From Pirellulaceae bacterium (GTDB lineage: Bacteria > Planctomycetota > Planctomycetia > Pirellulales > Pirellulaceae), in assembly GCA_023382975.1 (NCBI GenBank), contig JAHDXO010000002.1:168489-232488 (forward strand): 64,000 bases of DNA. Direction: 5' to 3'. The translations under genes and the position numbers were made by a program. Under the pieces are notes generated by a model that saw nothing but the letters and a program-made list of their open reading frames with translations, had not been told where the DNA came from and did not search any database. Shown one piece after another: positions 9,586 through 16,692 of the stretch. Each line of letters opens with the position of its first letter. The stretch's first letter is position 1.

Positions 9586-9614
9586 GCTTCCACCGAGGCG
9601 AGCTCGGTGGAAGC
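9586..9614. terminator. Perfect inverted repeat downstream of the HzsA-related gene
   Basis: Two 12-base arms (GCTTCCACCGAG and its exact complement) flank a five-base loop. It lies between the end of the minus-strand HzsA-related gene and the start of the M48 gene, so it could end transcription of the former. No U-run follows. It belongs to the same sequence family as the tandem repeat at 1-196. Confidence 0.5.
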
Positions 9615-9636
9615 GGATGAGGCGACCTTTTGCATG

Positions 9637-12600
9637 CTACCTCGACTTGTTGTCCGCCAGGCTGGCGGCTTCGTCGTCGGTCAACATGCCGCTGTAGATG
9701 CGCACGTCGGCGATCCGGCCGTGGAAGTTCTGGGCCGGGTTCTTTTCCCAGCGGTTCCAGCCTCCGATGCGGAAGCGGTACAGATCCAGTTGCAGGTCCA
9801 GGCTCAGCCGCTCGCGGCCGGAGATTCTTCCGTCCGCGTAGAATCGGACGCCGCCGCCCGGGCGCGCGTCGCAGACAAGAACGACATGGTGCCATTGACC
9901 GTCGTCCATTCGGCGCTGCGCGCGGCAATGCGTCCAGTTCCAGTCGCCCGTGTTGATCGCCACGTTGGGAAACCCGTCCGAGCGCAGGCTGAAGTGGACG
10001 GCCCCGCGTTGTCCTTCGTGGCAGAACAACAACGGATTCCACTGGTTGTCCAGCCTGTCGGCCTGGACCCACAGGGCGATCGAAATCGCGTCGTGGGCTC
10101 CCAGGCCTTCGCGCTCGAGATAGCCGCGGCCGTCGAATCGCCTCGCCGTCAGACCGTGCGGCCCGTCACAGGATACGGCTCCGACCGCCTTGGCGTGATG
10201 ATCTCGTCCCGACGCGTCGGTGATCGCCTCGGGTACGGAATCGGTCATCGGCCACCAAGCCAGCAGCCGGGCGGGCAACGGTTCGGGCGGCGCGAGTTCC
10301 GGAAACTCGGGAGGAATGCCGCAGGCGGAATCGAGCGTCGGCACGGGCCGGAAGTCCGGCTGGCCCTGATACCGCAGGTTCCGCCGACCGTAGTACGACC
10401 CGTAGTACGGGGCGCCGCAATCGAGCCACGTGACCAGCTTGACCCATTGCTCGGGCGCCAATCGAGCGTCGTGATGACCGTCGCGCAGAAGCTTGACCAG
10501 CGGGCTGGCGTGGGCACCGTGCGAGTACGGAGGCACGGTCTCGGCATGCTGCATGGCGAACGAGCCGCCGTTCCATTCTTGCACGCGGTGGACAAACGGG
10601 CTTTGCATCAGCCCTTCGTAGGAACGATTGAACAGCGTTGTCAACTCGCCTCGCAAATCGAGCGGCGTCTTGGGATCGCTGCCGTCGTGACAGCTCGTGC
10701 AGTGCTGGTCCCAGATCGGTTGCACGTCGGTCGGATAGTCCAGCGGCCGCGGCGCCATCTCGCCGAGTTGAGCGACCGGCGGCGCGGGAGGCAGGGCCGA
10801 GGCGAGCGTCTGCCGCGACACGGGAGCCTGCCGACGATGCTCGTGGCAGCCGATGCACGAACGCTGCTCGCCCGCTTCGAAATTCACGAACGTCCGCATC
10901 CGCTGGACGGCCATGAAATCCTGGTCCAGAGCCTGGAAGAACAGATTGCGGTGCGCCGGAACCTGAAAGACGGCCGAACCATCCGCTGCGACCGGCACGA
11001 TGCCGTGCATGACCGTGATCCAGATATGGCTGTTCCAACTGACCGCTAAATGCCCGCCGAATCCGTCCGCGCCGCGGTCTTCGCCGCGGCACGGATCGAT
11101 CTCGGCCGCCCACGGCTTAGGCACCTGTTCGAGGATCCGCAGGTACTTGACCGTCCCCGGCGGCACCCCGTCCAAGCCGCGATAGACGTCGCTCAGGAAA
11201 ACCGTGGCCCGTGAGCTGTTATCGGGCGGCGATGGCGTGGCCGCGGGCAGGACGGGCGGAACAGGGCGAGGCCGCAGCGGCACCGGCTGCCAGCAGGAAA
11301 TCTCCGGATCAACGTAGATCGGCACGCGGTTGCCGAAGGCGTCCAGCAGTTGGATGCCGTAAGCCGACGGGTCGTTGTACCGCCGGTCCGGATTGCACGC
11401 GACCAGGAAGAACTTGTCCGACAGCGGGTAGGGATCCGAATAGAACGGTCCGTAGATGTCCTCGCGCCACACGCCATTGCGCAACTGGAACAGACCGCGA
11501 AGGTTCTGAGTCCTAACATGGGGCGTCAGGCTGCGCATCGGGTCCGGTGTCCGCTTTTCCTTGGTCAGATCGAGCAGCAGCACCTGGCCGATGCCCAACG
11601 GTTCGTGCCCGCAGCCGATGCAGACGGCCAGGTGCGGGTGGCCGGGCACTTGACGCGCTTGCCAGAAGACGCCCGGGTTGGCGATGTTATCGCCGTAGAA
11701 TTCCTCGCTGCCGGAACCGTCCGGACGCATCGTCCACAGCGGCTGGACAGCGGCAATACCCTTATGGACGTATTCCCAGCGGTTGTACAGAATCCGGCCG
11801 TCCTCCCGCATCGTGGGCGTGAATTCGCTGAGCGCCCCGTGCGAAATCGGCCGCATTCCGCTGCCGTCGGCATTCATGCGGAACAAATTGGTACAGGCCA
11901 GATAATGCGCCGGAGTGCAGAGCACGCCGCGCTCGCACCGCGTCGAAGCGAAGCAGATCCCGCCGTCGGGCAGGTAGCACGGGTGGACGTCGTCGGTCCA
12001 GAACTGGTATCCCAGCAGGCCGTAGAAGCTGTCGCCCGTGCTGGTCTTGCCGTACCGCTCGATCCGCTGCGGTTCGTCGGCCGGTGGGTGCGTGATCTGC
12101 CGCAGGCCGCTGCCGTCCACGCCGACTTCCCACAGGCGGAAGCCTTCCCGCTCCGGACGCCGGTAGCCGAATGCGATCCGCCGGGCGTCGAACGACAAGT
12201 CGAACCGGTCGAACACGCCGCCAGCCAATTCGGGCACGAGTTCCCGCACTTGGCCATCGGCCAGCGACAGCACGCACAGGTTGCCGCCCCAGCGGCTGAT
12301 GTGCTGGAAGTCGTCGTAGTAGTGCTTGCTGTCGTAGGTGTAACGCTTGACGAACACGATTTGGCTGTCCCGCAGCAACGGGTTCGCATCGACCAGCATG
12401 AACCGTTGCAGCCCGGGCACATCGTCCATCAGACGCTGCGTCGCCCCCTCGTCCGGATCGACCCGTCCGGCGGCCAGTGCCGTCAACTCGCGCTCGAAGG
12501 CGTCTAGTCGCCCGAGCAATTCGTTCGCCGGATACGACTCCGCGCCGATCCGCCCCAGTTCGGTGACCGCGGCCCGCAACCGGTCGAGGTCGTGGCACAA

Positions 12601-13533
12601 CACGGCTAGCACCGAAGCCTTGACGCACAAGTCGAGCCACCGCGGATCGTTGCGGTCGGCTTGCGACTGCCGCAATTGGTCCCGCTCCGCGCGCAAACCA
12701 TCGCCCCACTGGCCGCAGCCAGCAGCCAAATCTTCGATCAGCCGCTCTTCCCAAGCAGTACCCGCGGCCGAGAACCAGCCCTTCGCGGCGAACCAGTCGG
12801 CGTGAAGCAGATCCAGCATCGGGTTCCGTTCCGCGGGGAAATCCCGGCGGACGTGCTCCCAGAACCGGGGCACGGGATCGGGAACGGGCGAGAAGTATAA
12901 CGTTGGATCTTGGCCGAGCACCACGCGCACCAGCAACGTGTTCTCGCCGGCGGACAAGTCCAAGTCCAGCAAGACTTGGTCGACTCGCGTGCCATCCACC
13001 TGATAGCCACAGCCATAGCGGCCGGAAACCAAGTGCGTACAAACGGAAGCGACCGGCCGCCCGTTGAGCCACACATCGCATTGTTCACCGCCGCCGATCC
13101 CGATGGTCAACCGCGTCGGTTGCTCAGCCCGCACGGTGCGTGCAAGACAGGCCACGGCGCCTCCCGAGCCGGTCAGGAACTTGACGGCCTTGCCGTCCGC
13201 CAGGTCGTTCCGAGGAGCCCAGAGCGGGAGGCCGTCCGCTCGTTTCGCGCCGGGGCCGATCGGGTCGTTCGGCCGGACGTACTGCTGCGCCTCGTCGGGC
13301 GACAGCGCGGCCGTGGCCTGCCACGGGCCGAACTCGACGTTCGCACGCGCCGCTGGTTGCTCGACGATCCACGCCGCGTATCGCTGGCGAGTGGCCAGCA
13401 ACGTCTTCTGAAGATTCAGCTCGCGGCGGTACAACGGCCCCACCGGGTCCGCAGCGGATCCGGTGGACGGTGGCAGCAGAACGACGAGAGTAATCAACGC
13501 CAACCAACGAATCGCGGTGGTCATGGTCGCCAT
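9637..13533 (-). CDS. HzsA-related exported dihaem protein with C-terminal LamG domain
   Basis: A 1298-residue protein with a signal peptide (hydrophobic run ALITLVVLLPP). The middle has TolB/PD40-like propeller strands (repeated R.NADGSG and MRPDGSG turns). Two CxxCH haem motifs follow, CIGCH near residue 892 and CTSCH near 944. The last 200 residues (from about 1090) form a LamG/concanavalin-like domain. Related proteins are widespread in Planctomycetota and resemble the alpha subunit of hydrazine synthase, but nothing else of anammox is present, so hydrazine synthesis is not implied. A surface electron-transfer or polymer-binding role is a guess. ATGs at 13533 and 13524 are both possible starts. 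Confidence 0.8.
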   Translation of the reverse strand: MATMTTAIRWLALITLVVLLPPSTGSAADPVGPLYRRELNLQKTLLATRQRYAAWIVEQPAARANVEFGPWQATAALSPDEAQQYVRPNDPIGPGAKRADGLPLWAPRNDLADGKAVKFLTGSGGAVACLARTVRAEQPTRLTIGIGGGEQCDVWLNGRPVASVCTHLVSGRYGCGYQVDGTRVDQVLLDLDLSAGENTLLVRVVLGQDPTLYFSPVPDPVPRFWEHVRRDFPAERNPMLDLLHADWFAAKGWFSAAGTAWEERLIEDLAAGCGQWGDGLRAERDQLRQSQADRNDPRWLDLCVKASVLAVLCHDLDRLRAAVTELGRIGAESYPANELLGRLDAFERELTALAAGRVDPDEGATQRLMDDVPGLQRFMLVDANPLLRDSQIVFVKRYTYDSKHYYDDFQHISRWGGNLCVLSLADGQVRELVPELAGGVFDRFDLSFDARRIAFGYRRPEREGFRLWEVGVDGSGLRQITHPPADEPQRIERYGKTSTGDSFYGLLGYQFWTDDVHPCYLPDGGICFASTRCERGVLCTPAHYLACTNLFRMNADGSGMRPISHGALSEFTPTMREDGRILYNRWEYVHKGIAAVQPLWTMRPDGSGSEEFYGDNIANPGVFWQARQVPGHPHLAVCIGCGHEPLGIGQVLLLDLTKEKRTPDPMRSLTPHVRTQNLRGLFQLRNGVWREDIYGPFYSDPYPLSDKFFLVACNPDRRYNDPSAYGIQLLDAFGNRVPIYVDPEISCWQPVPLRPRPVPPVLPAATPSPPDNSSRATVFLSDVYRGLDGVPPGTVKYLRILEQVPKPWAAEIDPCRGEDRGADGFGGHLAVSWNSHIWITVMHGIVPVAADGSAVFQVPAHRNLFFQALDQDFMAVQRMRTFVNFEAGEQRSCIGCHEHRRQAPVSRQTLASALPPAPPVAQLGEMAPRPLDYPTDVQPIWDQHCTSCHDGSDPKTPLDLRGELTTLFNRSYEGLMQSPFVHRVQEWNGGSFAMQHAETVPPYSHGAHASPLVKLLRDGHHDARLAPEQWVKLVTWLDCGAPYYGSYYGRRNLRYQGQPDFRPVPTLDSACGIPPEFPELAPPEPLPARLLAWWPMTDSVPEAITDASGRDHHAKAVGAVSCDGPHGLTARRFDGRGYLEREGLGAHDAISIALWVQADRLDNQWNPLLFCHEGQRGAVHFSLRSDGFPNVAINTGDWNWTHCRAQRRMDDGQWHHVVLVCDARPGGGVRFYADGRISGRERLSLDLQLDLYRFRIGGWNRWEKNPAQNFHGRIADVRIYSGMLTDDEAASLADNKSR

Positions 13534-13728
13534 GGCTCCTCAGTCGGTCTTGAAGGATTGTCTCAGCCTGCGGCAGTCGAGCATTGGGTATTGTGGCAAA
13601 GAAGCGATGCTGCGGAAACCCGACAATCAAGTCTCGACGCGGGTTTCAAACGAGCCTGTCCGGAGGAGTCGAATCAGACGGGAAAACCTGGACAGTATCA
13701 GACCGAATCAGTCAGAATGTGCCAACTG

Positions 13729-13758
13729 TTGTGGACTTGGGACGCTACGGCTTATGAT
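13729..13758 (+). promoter_or_regulatory. Possible sigma70-type promoter for hicBA
   Basis: TTGTGG at 13729-13734 and TATGAT at 13753-13758 are separated by 18 bases and lie about 40 bases before the hicB start. The match is moderate and rests on reading alone. Confidence 0.3.
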
Positions 13759-13800
13759 AATCAAGTTAGAACTGGATCATTCGGAACACGAGGACAAGCG

Positions 13801-13992
13801 ATGGAAGTGGTCAAGATCGTGGTTTGGCAGGAAGGCGACGTATGGCTCGGCTATGTGCAGGAGTATCCAGACTACTGGACGCAAGGCGAAAGTCTCGACG
13901 ACTTGAAGGATCATCTCAAAGAACTCCATGCCGATTTATCGTCAGGAGCGATTCCGGGAATTCGCCGTGTTGAAGACTTGGTCGTGTCATGA
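13801..13992 (+). CDS. hicB: HicB-like antitoxin
   Basis: A 63-residue protein with the compact HicB fold pattern (KIVVWQEGDVWLGYVQEYPD, then a helix with ESLDDLKDHL). It would bind and mask the adjacent HicA toxin. It lacks the C-terminal DNA-binding domain of longer HicB proteins, so repression, if any, may need the complex. The ATG at 13801 has GAGGA seven bases upstream. The open frame before it is non-coding. The stop overlaps the hicA start by four bases, and the antitoxin-first order favours excess antitoxin. Confidence 0.85.
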   Translation: MEVVKIVVWQEGDVWLGYVQEYPDYWTQGESLDDLKDHLKELHADLSSGAIPGIRRVEDLVVS

Positions 13993-14186
13993 AACGAGTT
14001 GCCCTCATCAGGACGATCGAAGGTTTCGGGTGCGTGTTGATCCGACACGGCGCGAAGCACGACTGGTATCGCAACCCCGACACCGGGGTCTCTCAGCCTG
14101 TCCCGCGTCACCGTGAAATTGAAGAGCACCTTGCGAGGCACATTATTCGCATGATGCGTAGCGACAACCTTCAAGATGACGGTTGA
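13989..14186 (+). CDS. hicA: HicA mRNA interferase toxin
   Basis: A 65-residue double-stranded-RNA-binding-fold toxin expected to cleave mRNA and stop translation. The family pattern is intact: an N-terminal KRVALIRTIEGFG helix, a strand with RHGAKHDWYRNP containing the catalytic histidine (His24), then PVPRHREIEEHLARHI. It is translated from an ATGA overlap with hicB. It converges on the oxidoreductase gene 20 bp away. The pair sits alone between housekeeping genes, a common setting for mobile toxin-antitoxin loci. Confidence 0.88.
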   Translation: MKRVALIRTIEGFGCVLIRHGAKHDWYRNPDTGVSQPVPRHREIEEHLARHIIRMMRSDNLQDDG

Positions 14187-14205
14187 ACTTCACCTGAACC
14201 GCGCT

Positions 14206-15573
14206 CTACACGAACTTTGTCACGCCGGGAACGGCGATTTTCACCTCGGGGGCTGGTCCCCAGGCGTAGTTGGGCGGCGTCAGGTCTTCCTGCGAGTTCA
14301 ATGCCTGCTGCCAAGTGATCTCCTGGCCGGTGTACGTCGCCATTCGGCCGAGGATGGCTAACAGCGTGCTATGCGTCATGTAGCGGCCGTTGTTGATCGG
14401 CTGGCCGGCGCGGATCGAGGCGAACAGGTCGTCGTGCTCTTTCTGGTAGATGTTCGTGTCTTCACCCTGGTAGACCCAGGTGTCTTGGTCGTTTTCGATC
14501 GTCAACCCGTTGCGGCTCTCCCGGAACGAGGCGACGCCGCGCGTGCCAACGACGCGGGCGCTCATGTCGTTGCGGCAGCCGCGCATCTGCCGCGTGTTGC
14601 TAATCAGCCGGGCGCCGTCCTCGTACTCGTAGACGACCGCGTGGTGATCGTAGATGTTGCCGTACTCCGGGCCGGTTCGCTGTTGGCGTCCGCCCATCCC
14701 GATCGCCTTGGCCGGGTAGCGGTCGCCCATGGCCCACGCGCAGACGTCCAGGAAATGAACGTGCTGTTCCACGTTGAAGTCGCCGGAGAGCCACGTGTAG
14801 TAGTACCAGTTGCGCATCTGGTAGTGCATGTCCGTCCAATCGGGCTCGCGGTTCTTGAGCCAGATCGTGCCGCGGTAGTCGTTGGCGTACAGTGTCGTGA
14901 TCTTGCCGATCTGGCCGTCGTGAATCCGCTGGACCGTTTCGCGGAAGCCCTGATGGTAGCGCAGGCACAAGCCCGAGACGACTGACAGTCGCTTCTGTTC
15001 GGCCTGTTCGCAGGCGGCCAGCACGGCGCGAACGCCCGGCGCGTCGACCGCCACGGGTTTCTCGGCAAAGATGTGGAGGCCCGCGTCGACCGCCGCCTGC
15101 AAGTGGGCCGGGCGGAAATGGGGCGGAGTTGCCAACAGCACCACATCGACGCCGCTGTCGAACAACGCCTTGTAGCCATCGAAGCCCGTGAAGCGGCGTT
15201 GGGACGGCACGTCGATCTTGCCGCCGATGCCTTGCTGCTTCTGCAGGGTTGCTAAACTCGTTTCGAGCCGATCGGCGAACATGTCGGCCATCGCGGTCAA
15301 GCGAACGTTCGCATCGGCCTGCAGGGCTTGAGCCGCCGCGCCGGTGCCTCGCCCCCCGCAGCCGACCAGGCCGACTCGCAGCGTGTCGTCCCCAGCCGCA
15401 TGAACGGCGCGGGCCGAGGCAGTGGAACCGATGGCAACCAGTCCCGCCGCGGACGCTGCGGCTCGACCGAGAAATTGACGCCGCGATGCCGAATCCGACT
15501 TCTCGGACGACTCCGCCGACTGGTCACAGGAAACTCGCGACGACGAGAACTCGGGACTTGCTACTGGCAGCAT
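14206..15573 (-). CDS. Tat-exported Gfo/Idh/MocA family oxidoreductase
   Basis: A 455-residue NAD(P)-dependent sugar or inositol dehydrogenase-like protein. The twin-arginine leader SRRQFLGRAAASAAG is followed by a cleavage-like ARAVHAAG. The Rossmann fold shows GLVGCGGRGTG and the family lysine is in AEKPVAVDAP. The C-terminal half (about 190-430) is the substrate domain. Exported Gfo/Idh/MocA proteins are very numerous in Planctomycetota and are usually thought to act on polysaccharide-derived sugars; the substrate here is unknown. It is monocistronic, with the hicBA pair converging on its 3' end. Confidence 0.87.
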   Translation of the reverse strand: MLPVASPEFSSSRVSCDQSAESSEKSDSASRRQFLGRAAASAAGLVAIGSTASARAVHAAGDDTLRVGLVGCGGRGTGAAAQALQADANVRLTAMADMFADRLETSLATLQKQQGIGGKIDVPSQRRFTGFDGYKALFDSGVDVVLLATPPHFRPAHLQAAVDAGLHIFAEKPVAVDAPGVRAVLAACEQAEQKRLSVVSGLCLRYHQGFRETVQRIHDGQIGKITTLYANDYRGTIWLKNREPDWTDMHYQMRNWYYYTWLSGDFNVEQHVHFLDVCAWAMGDRYPAKAIGMGGRQQRTGPEYGNIYDHHAVVYEYEDGARLISNTRQMRGCRNDMSARVVGTRGVASFRESRNGLTIENDQDTWVYQGEDTNIYQKEHDDLFASIRAGQPINNGRYMTHSTLLAILGRMATYTGQEITWQQALNSQEDLTPPNYAWGPAPEVKIAVPGVTKFV

Positions 15574-15875
15574 GGCTTTGCTCCGGTCCAGAAGGGTGGG
15601 GTGAATCCGAGGATTCTGCTTATCTTAGGAGTGCGCAGCGGCGAGGGTCAAGAAGAGGGGACGTGGAATGAAGTCTGGCAAGTCCGCTGCGCACCAAGGG
15701 AATATCGAACTATAGAGGGGTTGCCATACAGGGCATTGCGCGTACACTCAGAAGCAATCTTGCATCGATTGGACGGTGCGACGGGACTTCGGAAGGTTGC
15801 GACAGGCGGATGCTGTCCGGAATCCGGCCGAGGAATTGTCCCGCCGCACTTCGATTTTCACAGGGAGCCATCACC
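15574..15875. other. Divergent intergenic region with perfect 11-bp inverted repeat
   Basis: No gene is seen in this 302-bp stretch between the oxidoreductase (minus) and carbonic anhydrase (plus), which should hold both promoters. GTGCGCAGCGG at 15631-15641 is matched exactly by its complement at 15684-15694 across 42 bases. CAGGGAG at 15861-15867 is the ribosome-binding site of the carbonic anhydrase. Confidence 0.6.
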
Positions 15876-16553
15876 ATGCAGCAACTCGTCAATGGCATCC
15901 ACCATTTTCAGCGAATCGGGTTTCGCGAGCGAGAGGAGTTGTTCGGCAAACTCCAGCACGGTCAGGCACCGGAAGCGTGTCTGATCACCTGCGCCGATTC
16001 GCGGATCGTTCCGAATCTGATCACGAATTCCGAACCCGGCCAGTTGTTCATTCTACGGAACGTAGGAAACATCATTCCCTGCTACGGCACCAGTAACAAC
16101 GGCACCTTGGCCGCGATCGAGTACGCGGTGGTTGAATTGGGCATCGAAGACTTGATCGTGTGCGGGCACACCTGCTGCGGGGCCATGCAGGCCCTGGTGA
16201 AATCGGCCGATGCCACGGGCCCCAGCCGAACGCCGCTGGTGGCGAACTGGCTGCGTCATGCCGATGCGACGCTCGAGATCGTTCGCGAGCACTACCAACA
16301 TCTGCAAGGGCAAGCGCTGTTCAATGCGGCAGCCGAAGAGAACGTGCTGGTTCAATTGGAACATCTGCGCAGTCTGCCAGTCGTCGCGTCGCGGATCTCG
16401 TCGGGGCGAGTGCGACTACACGGCTGGATGTACAAGATCGACAGCGGCGAAGTGTTCTACTACGAATCCGAAGTCGGTCAGTTCGTGAAATTCGGCGAGG
16501 CAACGGCGGATTCGGGAGCCCGACTCGCTGGCGCCAGGTCGAACCCAGGGTAG
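15876..16553 (+). CDS. Beta-carbonic anhydrase
   Basis: A 225-residue cytoplasmic zinc enzyme that interconverts CO2 and bicarbonate. Zinc ligands are all present: Cys39 in TCADSR, and His98 and Cys101 in GHTCCGAM; the catalytic Asp41-Arg43 dyad is in the same TCADSR motif. The ATG at 15876 has CAGGGAG eight bases upstream. An in-frame upstream extension to 15810 lacks family similarity. The SulP transporter gene follows 139 bp later on the same strand. Together they suggest uptake and interconversion of bicarbonate. Confidence 0.93.
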   Translation: MQQLVNGIHHFQRIGFREREELFGKLQHGQAPEACLITCADSRIVPNLITNSEPGQLFILRNVGNIIPCYGTSNNGTLAAIEYAVVELGIEDLIVCGHTCCGAMQALVKSADATGPSRTPLVANWLRHADATLEIVREHYQHLQGQALFNAAAEENVLVQLEHLRSLPVVASRISSGRVRLHGWMYKIDSGEVFYYESEVGQFVKFGEATADSGARLAGARSNPG

Positions 16554-16692
16554 CGGCCCGAAGTCGACTGGCCGATGCAGGACGGATTGCCGATCCGCCC
16601 GCCTTGGGCCGTGGGCCGGATCGCCAGTCCGCCCGATGGTTCGGTTCAAATCACTTTCTGTCGTCTCCTGCCCGTCACGAGGACAAAGATCC

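Noticed and set aside
9637..13533. Genuine hydrazine synthase / anammox locus
   Set aside because: Only a distant relative of the alpha subunit, with a LamG fusion and no beta/gamma subunits or hydrazine dehydrogenase nearby.
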